64,000 bases of DNA from Dietzia sp. NCCP-2495 (GCF_026011735.1 NZ_BRVN01000008.1:62001-126000), one strand, 5' to 3'. Positions 46,427-56,861 are shown, numbered from the stretch's first letter. Translations and numbers: made by a program. Notes: generated by a model from the letters alone, not told the origin.

Positions 46427-46432
46427 TATCGT
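46427..46432 (+). promoter_or_regulatory. -10 box of leaderless CPBP gene promoter
   Basis: TATCGT ends 7 bases before the ATG at 46440. Confidence 0.45.
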
Positions 46433-46439
46433 CGCGCGA

Positions 46440-47177
46440 ATGAGTTCGCTGTACCCGTTCCGGTCCGTCGGTCCTCGTGCGCGGGGGGTGGCCAGGGTCG
46501 GGGCGATCCTCGGCGTCCTGGTGGCGATCAACCTCACCGCCAACCTCGCCGGACTCGCCCATCGTGAGTGGGTGATCCCGCTGTCGGTCCTGGCGCTGGT
46601 GACGGTGGTCAAGCTGCGGGGGATGCACTGGTCGGAGCTCGGTCTGTCTGTCCGGCACATGCCGCGCGGCCTCGCGTACGGCGTCGCCGCGACGGTGGCG
46701 GTCGCCGTGGTCGTCACCGCGGGCTGCCTGATCCCGCTGACGAGCCCGTTCTTCCTCTCCGAGCGCTATTCGGACCTGCGCATGGCGGTGTTCTCGGCGC
46801 TCGTGCTGATCCCGCTCATGACCGTCCTGCCGGAGGAGTTCGCGTTCCGCGGCGTCCTGCAGGGCGCGCTCGAGCGGACCTTCGGCACCCGCGGGGTGTT
46901 CGTCGTGGGATCCGTGGCGTTCGGCCTGTGGCACGTCACCACGTCGCTCGGCCTGACCTCGGGCAACGCCGGACTGTCCGACCTGCTCGGCACAGGACTC
47001 GTCGGACAGCTGGCCGGGGTCGCGCTGGCCGTGGCCGCCACGTCGGTCGCCGGCGCCGCGTTCATCTGGGTCCGTCGCCACAGCCGCAGTCTGCTCGCGC
47101 CGATCGGCCTGCACTGGGCCTTCAACGCCGTGGGTGCGTTGGCCGCCGCCCTCACCTGGCGGGCAGTGGCCGGCTGA
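46440..47177 (+). CDS. CPBP family intramembrane metalloprotease
   Basis: 245-residue integral membrane protein with about seven hydrophobic segments. The CPBP/ABI glutamate motif is PEEFAFRGVLQGALE, and the later histidine motifs are AFGLWHVTT and GLHWAFNA, so the catalytic set appears complete. Prokaryotic members act in prenyl protein processing or bacteriocin self-immunity; the role here is unknown. The start is ATG 46440. Its last 26 bases overlap the 3' end of the convergent Bcr/CflA gene. Confidence 0.87.
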   Translation: MSSLYPFRSVGPRARGVARVGAILGVLVAINLTANLAGLAHREWVIPLSVLALVTVVKLRGMHWSELGLSVRHMPRGLAYGVAATVAVAVVVTAGCLIPLTSPFFLSERYSDLRMAVFSALVLIPLMTVLPEEFAFRGVLQGALERTFGTRGVFVVGSVAFGLWHVTTSLGLTSGNAGLSDLLGTGLVGQLAGVALAVAATSVAGAAFIWVRRHSRSLLAPIGLHWAFNAVGALAAALTWRAVAG

Positions 47178-48420
47178 TCATCGCGCGCACTGCCACCAGC
47201 ACCACGGCCATACAGGTGCCCATCACCAGGAGCATCGGCAGCGCCGAATGCGGGCCGGCGAGACCGGTGAGCGGCGAGACGATCGCGGCGAGGCTGAACT
47301 GTGCTGCACCAAGGAGCGCCGATCCGGAACCCGACCGACCGCGCGTCGCCTGCATGGACAGGGCCGCGGCGTTGGGGAGGACCAGGCCGATGGACAGCGT
47401 GAGGAGGAGGAACCCTACGGTGACCGGGAGCAGGCCGAGGGTGCCGGCCGGGGACAGGGCGACGACGACGGCGAGGTAGACCACTGCCGTCGCCACGCCC
47501 GCCACCCCGGTGAACAGGATCCGCTCGGGCGCGAACCGACCGACCAGCCGCGCACCCGCGAGGTTGGACACGAGGATCCCCAGCGAGTTGACGGTGAACG
47601 CGACCGCGTACGCGGTCGGCGACAGGCCCACCATGTTCTGGTAGATGAAGGGGCTCGCCGAGATGTAGCTGAACAGGACGCCGAACGTGAAGACGAACGC
47701 CGACATCCTGGCCAGGAACGGCCCGTAGCCGGCCACGGCACCCATGTCGGACAGGGTCGAGGCGATCCCGCCCGTTCGTCGGTCGGCTGGGCGCAGCGAC
47801 TCGGGAACAGCGACCAGCACCCCGACGAGCGTGATTGCCGACAGCGCGGCGAGCAGCCAGAACACCCCGCGCCAGCCACCGAACGGCACCACCGCACCGC
47901 CGAACAGCGGGGCGATCACCGGGGCGATCGACTGGATCGCCATGAGTGTCGCGAACGCCTTGGCCACCCCGGCCCCGCGGCCCACGTCCACGACGATCGC
48001 CTTGCTCAGGACGATCCCGGCGGCGCCGAAGAAGCCCTGCGCGATCCGGCCGAGCAGCAGGACCTCGATCGACGGTGCCAGCGCGCAGACGACCGCGGCC
48101 ACCAGCGTGCCGACGGAACCGAGCAGGAGCAGGCCCCGCCGACCCAGACGGTCGGACAGGGGACCGAACACGAGCTGCCCCGCGGCCATGGCGATCATGA
48201 ACGCCGTCAGCGTCAATTGGGCGACAGAGGCCGTGACGCTGAACTCGTCGACGATCAGCGGGAGTGCCGGGAGGTAGGTGTCGGTCGCGAACGGTCCGAT
48301 CGCCCCGGTGAGCGCCAGTGCCACCAGCATCGTGGCGGGAACCGTGCCGGGCACAGTGCCGGGAACCGTGCCGAGCGCTGCGGGCGGTGGAGCCGGCTCG
48401 GGAGTGGGGGAAGAGTTCAC
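47152..48420 (-). CDS. Bcr/CflA family multidrug efflux MFS transporter
   Basis: 422-residue MFS exporter with twelve hydrophobic segments. The family markers GPFATDTYLPALP in the first helix and FGPLSDRLGRRGLLL (motif A) are present, as is IVLSKAIVVDVG. It likely exports drugs by proton antiport. I chose GTG 48420, because TAACGT lies 7 bases upstream as a leaderless -10; an in-frame GTG nine bases earlier is the alternative. The N-terminus carries a Gly-Thr-Val-Pro repeat. Confidence 0.89.
   Translation of the reverse strand: MNSSPTPEPAPPPAALGTVPGTVPGTVPATMLVALALTGAIGPFATDTYLPALPLIVDEFSVTASVAQLTLTAFMIAMAAGQLVFGPLSDRLGRRGLLLLGSVGTLVAAVVCALAPSIEVLLLGRIAQGFFGAAGIVLSKAIVVDVGRGAGVAKAFATLMAIQSIAPVIAPLFGGAVVPFGGWRGVFWLLAALSAITLVGVLVAVPESLRPADRRTGGIASTLSDMGAVAGYGPFLARMSAFVFTFGVLFSYISASPFIYQNMVGLSPTAYAVAFTVNSLGILVSNLAGARLVGRFAPERILFTGVAGVATAVVYLAVVVALSPAGTLGLLPVTVGFLLLTLSIGLVLPNAAALSMQATRGRSGSGSALLGAAQFSLAAIVSPLTGLAGPHSALPMLLVMGTCMAVVLVAVRAMISRPLPAR
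48337..48372. repeat. 12-bp tandem repeat x3 in the efflux gene
   Basis: Units GGGAACCGTGCC (48337), GGGCACAGTGCC (48349) and GGGAACCGTGCC (48361). They encode Gly-Thr-Val-Pro repeats ahead of the first transmembrane helix. Confidence 0.9.
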
Positions 48421-48427
48421 CCGGTGC

Positions 48428-48433
48428 ACGTTA
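48428..48433 (-). promoter_or_regulatory. -10 box of leaderless Bcr/CflA gene promoter
   Basis: TAACGT on the minus strand ends 7 bases before the GTG at 48420. Confidence 0.4.
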
Positions 48434-48506
48434 CCGGCGTCGCGGGATCACTCCCGGCCGGCGGTGACCCACCGTTACCCCCCGGACGCCGGAGGTGGCG
48501 ATGCGG

Positions 48507-49067
48507 TCAGTTCAGCTCGACCTCGGCGACGCCGTCCAGGTACGTGATCGCGCCGTGCTCGAAGGCGGAGACCCAGCCGCCGTCTGTGGTGGTCTCGTCC
48601 GAGACGGGGAAACCGAGCTCGCCCTCGGGGCCGCCCGCGTCCAGGTAGGCGACGAGGATCTCGCCCTGCACGACGAACGCCCCGCCCTCAGGTGTCAGGA
48701 CGATCGCGCCGCGCTCGAACGTGGTGATCGATCCGCCGGCGACCTCCTCGGCGGGACCGGTCGCACGGCCGAGGTCGCTCTCGACTCCTCCCAGGGCATC
48801 CCAGCGCTCTGCGACGGGGCCGGGGACGTCGACCGAGGTGTCAGCGGGGCCTGGGACGGGAGTCGAGCTCGTCGTCGTCGCCGTCTCACTCCCGGCCGTC
48901 TCTCCCTCCGAGGTCTCTCCCTCCGAGGACTCTGCCGCCGAGGTGCCACCGGGCGACGACGTCTGCCCCGCCGCGGTGTCGTCGCCGCCGGACGCGCATC
49001 CGCTCGCGCCGGCCGCGACTAGAGCGGCGAACGTGAGGGTGGCGAGAACCCGAGTCGTGGTGGCCAT
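48507..49067 (-). CDS. LGFP-repeat lipoprotein
   Basis: 186-residue lipoprotein: signal peptide with lipobox GASGC (Cys24), a Ser/Thr/Glu-rich linker with a repeated SEGET element, then LGFP-type repeats (WDALGGVESDLGRATGPAEE, GGPEGELGFPVSDETTTDGG). LGFP repeats of corynebacterial and mycobacterial proteins anchor to the mycolic-acid cell wall. The start is ATG 49067. It is a diverged tandem paralogue of the next gene. An 8-bp stem (48434-48441 with 48485-48492) beyond its stop may terminate transcription. Confidence 0.82.
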   Translation of the reverse strand: MATTTRVLATLTFAALVAAGASGCASGGDDTAAGQTSSPGGTSAAESSEGETSEGETAGSETATTTSSTPVPGPADTSVDVPGPVAERWDALGGVESDLGRATGPAEEVAGGSITTFERGAIVLTPEGGAFVVQGEILVAYLDAGGPEGELGFPVSDETTTDGGWVSAFEHGAITYLDGVAEVELN

Positions 49068-49141
49068 GTCCGATCCTCCCGTCGACGGTGGTGGCCCGAG
49101 GTGCGGCTGCCGAAGACTCTAGTACGCGCCGCGACGCACGA

Positions 49142-49193
49142 CGGCCGGGCAGGAACGGCGCGCCTGAGAAGCGCCTCCCGACCTGCCCGGCCG
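49142..49193 (-). terminator. Terminator between the two LGFP lipoprotein genes
   Basis: 12-bp perfect outer stem CGGCCGGGCAGG (49142-49153) / CCTGCCCGGCCG (49182-49193), with a nested GGCGC/GCGCC stem. It separates the two paralogues, so each likely has its own promoter. Confidence 0.82.
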
Positions 49194-49220
49194 ACCTGGG
49201 GAGCTCGTTCGAGCAGGGCG

Positions 49221-49910
49221 TCAGTTCGGGGTGACTGTCGCCTGGTTTCCGGCGATGTCCCAGGTGATCTCGCCGTTGTCGAACGTCGAGATGAAGCCGC
49301 CGTCCTGCGGGGTCTCGTCGGTCGTCGGGAAGCCGAGGTCGCCGCCGGGGCCACCGTTCGACATGTACTCCTTGAGGATCTCGCCCTGGACGAGGAACGC
49401 CTGGCCGTCCGGGTTCTGGATGATCGTGCCACCCTCGAACTCGAGCATCTGGCCGCCCGCGACCTCCTGCGCCTCGCCGACGGGGGCACCGAGGTGCCCG
49501 GACGCACCCTGGATCTCCTCGTACTTCTGCGCGATACCGGCCGGGGCCTGCACTTCGGAGCCGTCGGGGAGCGCGATGGGGGCCATCTCGCCGCCACCGG
49601 CAGCGGCGCCGTCCTCGCCCTCGCCGGATGCGCCGTCCGCACCCCCACCGGAGGCACCGTCTGCGCTGCCGCCCTCGCCGTCAGCTGCCTCGCCGTCCGC
49701 TCCGGCCTCGCCGGATCCCTCACCGTTCAAGGCCTGGCCTGCGGCGTCGGTGGCGTCCGCCGCCGCGCTGCCGGCTGCCTCGGTGGCCTTGTCTGCCTGC
49801 GACGCCGCAGCGTCCGTCGCGCCGTCGACGGCGCCCTGCACGTCCTCGGACCCACACGCCGACAGGGCGAGTAGGGCTGCCGCGCTCGCGGCGATGATGG
49901 TCTTACGCAT
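49221..49910 (-). CDS. LGFP-repeat lipoprotein
   Basis: 229 residues: a lipoprotein signal with lipobox LSAC (Cys19), then a low-complexity Ala/Gly/Asp/Glu-rich stretch (about 25-110), then LGFP repeats (EEIQGASGHLGAPVGEAQE, GGPGGDLGFPTTDETPQDGG). It is probably tethered to the membrane and reaching the outer cell wall. The start is ATG 49910 with GGAAAGG 7 bases upstream. It shares the repeat domain, but not the linker, with the gene downstream at 48507. Confidence 0.84.
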   Translation of the reverse strand: MRKTIIAASAAALLALSACGSEDVQGAVDGATDAAASQADKATEAAGSAAADATDAAGQALNGEGSGEAGADGEAADGEGGSADGASGGGADGASGEGEDGAAAGGGEMAPIALPDGSEVQAPAGIAQKYEEIQGASGHLGAPVGEAQEVAGGQMLEFEGGTIIQNPDGQAFLVQGEILKEYMSNGGPGGDLGFPTTDETPQDGGFISTFDNGEITWDIAGNQATVTPN

Positions 49911-50108
49911 CAGAAAACCTTTCCGTTGCTCATTCCATTCCAGTACCGGGTCAACGGTATTGGCCGGCAGTGTGCCACGGGCGATTCTCTGTGTCACTGT
50001 TCGGTAAGCGGCCGATACCCTGGGTCTATCAGGAAATTCTGTGCGTGTCGCCAGGCGTGTCGGGCGTCGGAGCCCGGGGATCGGGCGCGCGATCCGACGC
50101 CCGGTGGG

Positions 50109-51806
<1,698 letters not shown>

Positions 51807-51869
51807 GTGCGCTCCTGGGATCTCGAACGGGTAAAACCACCGTTCAGGATAAGCGTCAGCGGGCGCAGG

Positions 51870-52436
51870 TCAGAATCGGGTGTGGATGAGGGGCACGAAG
51901 GTGTAGCCGCCGTGTTCGGTGATCTCGATCCGGTCCCCGACCCGGCGTACCCGGTGCATGACCTCGTTCCACGGCGCCACCATGATGCCGCCGTCGGCCA
52001 GCTGGTCCATCAGCTCAGCGGGTGCGTTCTCCGCCATCGCGGAGACGAGGATGCGGTCGAACGGCGCCAGCTCGGGGAGGCCGAGTGCGTCAGGCGAGGC
52101 CCGGTGCACGGAGACCCACGGCTGGTCGATCGCCTCGCGGGAGCGATCGACCAGTTCGGGGATGCGCTCCACGGCGAGGATGCGGGAGTCGGCCCCGCCG
52201 AGTTCGCCAAGGATCGCCGCCGTCCACCCGCTTCCGGAGCCCACGTCCAGGGTGCGCATCCCGGGGAACGGTTCGAGGAGGTCGAGCATCGCGGCCACCG
52301 TCGACGGCTGGGAGTTGGTCTGGCCGTGCCCTATGGGCAGCGGACGGTCGCTGTCGTGGAACTCGGCGACCTCGGACGGCAGGAAGCGGCGACGATCCTG
52401 GGCGCTCATGGTCTCCGCGATCGATTTCTGCTGCAT
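51870..52436 (-). CDS. Protein-L-isoaspartate O-methyltransferase-like protein
   Basis: 188-residue class I SAM-dependent methyltransferase of the PCMT family. The family-specific RPLPIGHGQTNSQPSTVAAM is followed by SAM motif I TLDVGSGSGWTAA and DRILVSAMAENAP. It repairs isoaspartyl residues in damaged proteins if it acts as the canonical enzyme. It is slightly short for the family. The start is ATG 52436; an ATG nine codons in is possible. Confidence 0.84.
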   Translation of the reverse strand: MQQKSIAETMSAQDRRRFLPSEVAEFHDSDRPLPIGHGQTNSQPSTVAAMLDLLEPFPGMRTLDVGSGSGWTAAILGELGGADSRILAVERIPELVDRSREAIDQPWVSVHRASPDALGLPELAPFDRILVSAMAENAPAELMDQLADGGIMVAPWNEVMHRVRRVGDRIEITEHGGYTFVPLIHTRF

Positions 52437-52495
52437 TGCTCGACACCCCTCCTCGCCATCGGCCCCGGTGACGAACCGTTCGGCGGCCGCCCGAC

Positions 52496-52798
52496 TCAGT
52501 CCTCGCCCAGGATGCGGGTCTCGCCGCTGGGGTCGAGATCATCGATCGCGTCGTGTCGTTCTTCGCTCGGCTGGTTGGCGGGGGCTGCGCCGCCCTCACC
52601 GACATCCGGCCTCTCGGCGGCCAACTTGTCGTCGAGGTCATGGTTCTCCTCGATCGGCTTCCACGTCTCGGGAGCCTCGACGGGGAGGTCCTCGCCGTCG
52701 GTAGTGATGGTGTCGGCGTCGAGTCCCTCGCTGCCGTCGAGGGTGTTCTCGTCGTAGTCGCCGTAGGTGTCCTGATCGTACTCTCGCTTGTTGTCCAT
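52496..52798 (-). CDS. Acidic small protein, DUF5709-like
   Basis: 100 residues, strongly acidic and probably disordered, with ETWKPIEENHDLDDKLAAERPD and a final SGETRILGED. The LDDKLAAERPDVG core resembles DUF5709 proteins of actinobacteria, whose function is unknown. The start is ATG 52798. Confidence 0.62.
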   Translation of the reverse strand: MDNKREYDQDTYGDYDENTLDGSEGLDADTITTDGEDLPVEAPETWKPIEENHDLDDKLAAERPDVGEGGAAPANQPSEERHDAIDDLDPSGETRILGED

Positions 52799-52848
52799 GC
52801 TTCGAGTGTGGAGCAGACGCAGCGCTATCGCATCCGCTCGGCAGGACG

Positions 52849-53604
52849 TCAGTAGTAGCAGGCCAGCGCACCCTCGGGGCCGTCTATCACAGTGACGGGC
52901 GTATCGAACACCCTCGTCAGGACCTCGTCGGTCATGATCTCGGCGGGGGTGCCGAACTCGACCACCGAGCCGTTCTTCATCGCGCAGATGTGGTCGGAAT
53001 AGTGGGAGGCGAAGTTGATGTCATGGAGGACCACGACGAACGTGCGTCCGAGCTCCTCGGCGGCGTGGCGCAGGTGTTTCATCATCTGCACGGAATGCCG
53101 CATGTCGAGGTTGTTCAGCGGCTCGTCGAGTAGCACGTAATCGGTCTGCTGGGACAGCACCATCGCAACATAGGCGCGCTGTCGCTGGCCACCCGAGAGC
53201 TGGTCGAGGTACCGGTGCTCGAGGTCTGCCAGGTCGAGGAAGTCGATGGCCTGGGAGATGATGTCCTCGTCCTCCACGGTGAGTCGCCCCTTCGAATGGG
53301 GGAACCGGCCGAACCCGACGAGCTGGCGGACGGTGAGCCGCGTGATGAAGTGGTTCTCCTGCCGCAGGATCGACACGATCTTGGCGAGGTCCTTGGACTT
53401 CGTCGAGGCGACGTCGTATCCGGCGATCTCAATGGAGCCCTCGTCGAGCCCCATGAGACGGCCGATCATCGTCAGCATGGTCGACTTGCCGGCACCGTTG
53501 GGTCCGACGAGCGCGGTGATCCCGCCCCTCGGGATCTCCAGGTCCACGGGGCCGATGGTGACCTCGTCGCTGTACTTCCTGACGACTTTCTCGAGTGCGA
53601 TCAC
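52849..53604 (-). CDS. Iron-siderophore ABC transporter ATP-binding protein
   Basis: 251-residue FecE/FepC-type ATPase. Walker A is ALVGPNGAGKSTMLTMIG, the Q-loop is ILRQENHFI, the signature is LSGGQRQRAYVAMVL, Walker B is YVLLDEPLNNLD, and the switch His is in VVLHDINFASHY. It drives ferric-siderophore import through the two permeases encoded upstream. Start GTG 53604 overlaps the preceding stop by GTGA and follows GAAAGGG. It is the last gene of the iron-regulated operon starting at 56782. Confidence 0.93.
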   Translation of the reverse strand: MIALEKVVRKYSDEVTIGPVDLEIPRGGITALVGPNGAGKSTMLTMIGRLMGLDEGSIEIAGYDVASTKSKDLAKIVSILRQENHFITRLTVRQLVGFGRFPHSKGRLTVEDEDIISQAIDFLDLADLEHRYLDQLSGGQRQRAYVAMVLSQQTDYVLLDEPLNNLDMRHSVQMMKHLRHAAEELGRTFVVVLHDINFASHYSDHICAMKNGSVVEFGTPAEIMTDEVLTRVFDTPVTVIDGPEGALACYY

Positions 53605-54659
53605 AGCCGGCCCTTTCTGAGGATGACGTAGAGGAAGACCGAGCCGCCGATGACCTCGATGATGATCGAGACGACACCCTGGGCGTAGAAGACGTGCTTC
53701 ATGATGAAGTAGGCGCCGGCCAGCACCACGAAGCCGAGCAGGGCGGACACGGGGAAGATGTAGCGGTGGTCGTAGCTGTCGGCGAACTGGTAGGCCAACG
53801 TGGCCACCAGGAAGCCCAGGAAGGTCATGGGGCCGACCAGCGCGGTGGAGACCGCCATGAGGATCGAGACGAAGAACAGGGTCCGCATCACCTCGCGGCG
53901 GTGGTCGAGCCCCAGGTTCTGGGTGATGTCCTTGCCGAGCGACACCACGTTCAGACGCTTGGCGCTCAGCACGAGCATCCCCGTGGCGAAAAGGCACAGG
54001 GGGATCGCGACGGGGAGGTAGGAGACCTCCGCGTTGGCCATGGACCCGAACAGCCTGGCGGTGAGGATGTCGAACTCGCTCGGGGTGAGCAGGCGTTGCA
54101 TGAACGTGGAGATCGATCCGAGCCCGCCGCCGATGACGATGCCGATCAGCAGCATCACCTGGATGTTGGCGTATCGACCGGACAGCAGCCATCCGTAGAG
54201 GGCCACGGACAGTGCCACCATCAGGATCACCTGGAGGATGAACTGCGGCAGCCCCGTCAGAGCCATCAAGCCGGCGGCGCCGAGGAAGAATATGGCGGCG
54301 GTCTGCACGGCGACGTACAGGGCCTCGAAACCCATGATCGACGGGGTGACGATGCGGTTGTTGGCGACGGTCTGGAAACTCACCGTGGCCACGGCCTGGC
54401 ACAACGCCACGGTCGCCATGACCACGACGGTTGTCGTGCGGAGCCCGGCGACCCGCCAGAATCCGTCGGAGCCGAACGGCATCGGGTTGTCCCAGGCGAG
54501 GATACCGAACCCGAACCCGACCGCGAGCAGGGACAGGACCGTGACGACGATCCAGTAGCGCCGGCGTGAACGGGGAGTCGGTAGTGGGCCGGAGGCGCGG
54601 TGGGCGACCGCGGGGGCGGACGACTCGGCGGCGCCACTGGCCGCGTGCCGGCTATCCAT
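53601..54659 (-). CDS. Iron-siderophore ABC transporter permease (FecD-type)
   Basis: 352-residue FecCD-family permease with about nine hydrophobic segments after a 35-residue cytoplasmic N-terminus. Family core SFQTVANNRIVTPSIMGFEA and GPMTFLGFLVATLA, preceding the ATPase contact loop, are seen. It pairs with the other permease to form the channel. Its start overlaps the end of that gene by 8 bases, and its stop overlaps the ATPase start, so the three are coupled. Confidence 0.91.
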   Translation of the reverse strand: MDSRHAASGAAESSAPAVAHRASGPLPTPRSRRRYWIVVTVLSLLAVGFGFGILAWDNPMPFGSDGFWRVAGLRTTTVVVMATVALCQAVATVSFQTVANNRIVTPSIMGFEALYVAVQTAAIFFLGAAGLMALTGLPQFILQVILMVALSVALYGWLLSGRYANIQVMLLIGIVIGGGLGSISTFMQRLLTPSEFDILTARLFGSMANAEVSYLPVAIPLCLFATGMLVLSAKRLNVVSLGKDITQNLGLDHRREVMRTLFFVSILMAVSTALVGPMTFLGFLVATLAYQFADSYDHRYIFPVSALLGFVVLAGAYFIMKHVFYAQGVVSIIIEVIGGSVFLYVILRKGRL

Positions 54660-55659
54660 TGCTGCGCTGCCTGAGCAGGAGGGCGACGAACACGATCGAG
54701 CCGACGACCCCGAGGATCAGCGAGACCGGGACCTCGAAGGGCATGATGATGGTCCTGCCGATCAGGTCGCAGACGGTGACGATGCCGATACCTAGGAGAC
54801 AGACCCACGGAAGATTGCTGCGCAGGTCATCCCCCCGGATCATCGAGACGATGTTGGGGACGATGAGTCCGAGGAACGGCAGGTTGCCCACCACGACGGT
54901 CACCACACCGGTCGCGACGGAGATGAGGGCGGTTCCCAGCAGCAGGATGCGGTTGTAGTTCAGGCCGACGTTCGTGGAGATCTCCTCGCCGAGACCGGCG
55001 ACGGTGAAGCGGTCCGCGACGAAGAACACAGCGACCCCGACGAGCGCCACGATCCACAGGACCTCGTACTGGCCGCGGATCACGGAGGTGAAACTGCCGG
55101 CGAACCAGATCCCCAGGCTCTGCAGCATGTCTGTCTGCAGGGCGATGAATGTGGAGACCGAGCCGACGACCGCTCCGAGCATGATCCCCACGATCGGGAC
55201 GATCATCGAGGAGCGCAGCGAGACCCGGCGCAGGAAGAGGAAGAAGACCATCGTGCCGATGAAGGCTGCGATGACGGCGCCGACCATCCTGGTGAGGATG
55301 TCCGCGCCGGGGAAGAAGACGATGACCGCGAGGAGCCCCAGTCCTGCCCACTCGGTGGTGCCCGTCGTGGTGGGCTCGACGAACCGGTTCTGGGTAAGCA
55401 GCTGCATCACGAGCCCGGACATCGCCATCGCCGCGCCGGCCAGGACGAGCGCGATGGTCCGGGGGATCCGGGTGATGCCGAGCATCTCCGAGCCGTCGTC
55501 GGCGCCGAAAACGTCGTAGACGCCGGTGAAAAGGGACAGCGCCAATAGGGCCGCGACGACCAGAAAGCCGATGAGGAGTTTCCAGTCGAACAGTGTGCCC
55601 TTGGACCGCGCCCGGGTGTTATCCGGCCCGGGTGGGGAAGAGGTGGAGGAGGTCGTCAC
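54652..55659 (-). CDS. Iron-siderophore ABC transporter permease (FecC-type)
   Basis: 335-residue FecCD-family permease with about nine hydrophobic segments. Characteristic motifs are RIPRTIALVLAGAAMAMSGLV, then MQLLTQNRFVEPTTTGTTEW, and GNLPFLGLIVPNIVSMIRGD in the ATPase contact loop. The start is ATG 55659. It is separated from the binding-protein gene by 130 bases with a hairpin. Confidence 0.92.
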   Translation of the reverse strand: MTTSSTSSPPGPDNTRARSKGTLFDWKLLIGFLVVAALLALSLFTGVYDVFGADDGSEMLGITRIPRTIALVLAGAAMAMSGLVMQLLTQNRFVEPTTTGTTEWAGLGLLAVIVFFPGADILTRMVGAVIAAFIGTMVFFLFLRRVSLRSSMIVPIVGIMLGAVVGSVSTFIALQTDMLQSLGIWFAGSFTSVIRGQYEVLWIVALVGVAVFFVADRFTVAGLGEEISTNVGLNYNRILLLGTALISVATGVVTVVVGNLPFLGLIVPNIVSMIRGDDLRSNLPWVCLLGIGIVTVCDLIGRTIIMPFEVPVSLILGVVGSIVFVALLLRQRSNG

Positions 55660-55732
55660 GTCTGGCCGTCAATCGATGTCGTCGGGATGTGGGCGGGAGC
55701 CGATCCGTCGACCGGGGTCGGCGGACGACGAC

Positions 55733-55769
55733 GAGGGTGGGGCCACCAGCTTCGGCGGTCCCCACCCTC
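55733..55769 (-). terminator. Intra-operon hairpin between binding protein and permeases
   Basis: 10-bp perfect stem GAGGGTGGGG / CCCCACCCTC around a 17-base loop, 20 bases after the binding-protein stop. It may act as a partial terminator or 3' stabiliser that yields more binding protein than permease. Confidence 0.65.
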
Positions 55770-55789
55770 GCTCTAGAGCTCTCGGGTAC

Positions 55790-56782
55790 TCAGTTCTGTG
55801 CCTCGAGCTGATCGGCGAGCGCGTTGAAGAACTCGGTGTAGGTCTGGATGCTCTCGTTGGTGTACGTGTCGGCGGGCATGTAGACGATGTTCTCGTCCTG
55901 CACCGCGGTCACGCGCTGGAGTGCGTCGGACTCGGAGAGCAGCTCGCTGGCCGGGCGGTAGCTGGGGTCGTCCGCGCCCGTCGAGGTGCCGGCGTCGCGG
56001 TCCATGACGAGGATGAGGTCCGGGTTCGAGTCGGCGATCGCCTCGACGGAGATGTCGTCGCCCTGGTGGTTACCCGAACCGTCCTCGACCTCCAGCGACG
56101 GGGTGAAGTCGAAGATGTCGAAGAGCGGTCCCAGGGTGCGGCCTGTGCCGGGGGTCGCGTAGTTGATGTTGCCACCGGAGGTGATGACGGCCATGACCGT
56201 CATTCCCGGCTCGTAGGCGGCCTTGACTCGCTTGATGGAGGCGTCGAAGTCGGCGTTGAGCTGCTCGGCCTCGGTCTCCTTGCCGAAGACCTCGCCGAGG
56301 ACGGTGGTCTGGCGCTTGAGCTCCTCGTCAAACGGCTGGCCGTCGCGCGGATCCAGGGACAGCACCGTGGCGTCGGGGACGAGGCTCGTGAAGTCGTCCT
56401 GGTACTGCGTGAAGCGCTGGCCGTTGATGATCAGATCCGGATCGGCGGCGACGACGGCCTCGAGGTCCGGCTCACGGTGGTTGCCCAGGTCGATGATCGA
56501 GTCATCCGACTTGTACGAGATGGTCTTCGGCATCAGCGAGACGGCGCCGGCGCTGAGCGGGACGCCCCAGTCGGCGAGGGTCTCGAACGTCCGGTTGTCC
56601 GTCGCGACGACCGACCGCGGCGGAACGGTGACGGTCTGCACGCCGTTGTTGTCCTCGACCTCGATGGTCGTGGTCTCGCCCTCGGCGACGGTCTCGGCTC
56701 CGGAGTCGTCCGCACCGCAGGCGGTGAGGCCGAGGGCGAGTGCACTGAGGACAGCACCGATACGCAGTCGTGTGGAAGTCAT
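55790..56782 (-). CDS. Iron-siderophore ABC transporter substrate-binding lipoprotein
   Basis: 330-residue FepB/FecB-type class III binding protein. The signal peptide ends in lipobox LTAC (Cys22). The mature part has VTVPPRSVVATDNRTFETLA, DLEAVVAADPDLIINGQRF, and a C-terminal NIVYMPADTYTNESIQTYTE. It captures a ferric siderophore at the cell surface for the FecCDE channel. The start is ATG 56782. A DtxR/IdeR-type iron box lies about 60 bases upstream, so expression should rise under iron limitation. Confidence 0.92.
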   Translation of the reverse strand: MTSTRLRIGAVLSALALGLTACGADDSGAETVAEGETTTIEVEDNNGVQTVTVPPRSVVATDNRTFETLADWGVPLSAGAVSLMPKTISYKSDDSIIDLGNHREPDLEAVVAADPDLIINGQRFTQYQDDFTSLVPDATVLSLDPRDGQPFDEELKRQTTVLGEVFGKETEAEQLNADFDASIKRVKAAYEPGMTVMAVITSGGNINYATPGTGRTLGPLFDIFDFTPSLEVEDGSGNHQGDDISVEAIADSNPDLILVMDRDAGTSTGADDPSYRPASELLSESDALQRVTAVQDENIVYMPADTYTNESIQTYTEFFNALADQLEAQN

Positions 56783-56842
56783 GGAATTCCTAGCTTTGCT
56801 TTGAGTCTCGGATAACGCCGCCCATGTGACCCCGGGCACCGC

Positions 56843-56861
56843 TTAGCCAAACCTAACCTAA
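56843..56861 (-). promoter_or_regulatory. DtxR/IdeR iron box
   Basis: TTAGGTTAGGTTTGGCTAA on the minus strand matches the 19-bp DtxR/IdeR consensus TTAGGTTAGGCTAACCTAA at about 15 positions. It lies upstream of the siderophore operon. When iron is plentiful the regulator would bind and repress. Confidence 0.85.

Noticed and set aside
47134-48648. 504-codon plus-strand ORF opposite the Bcr/CflA gene
   Set aside because: It is antisense to a clear 12-helix transporter and has repetitive charged composition typical of a shadow frame.
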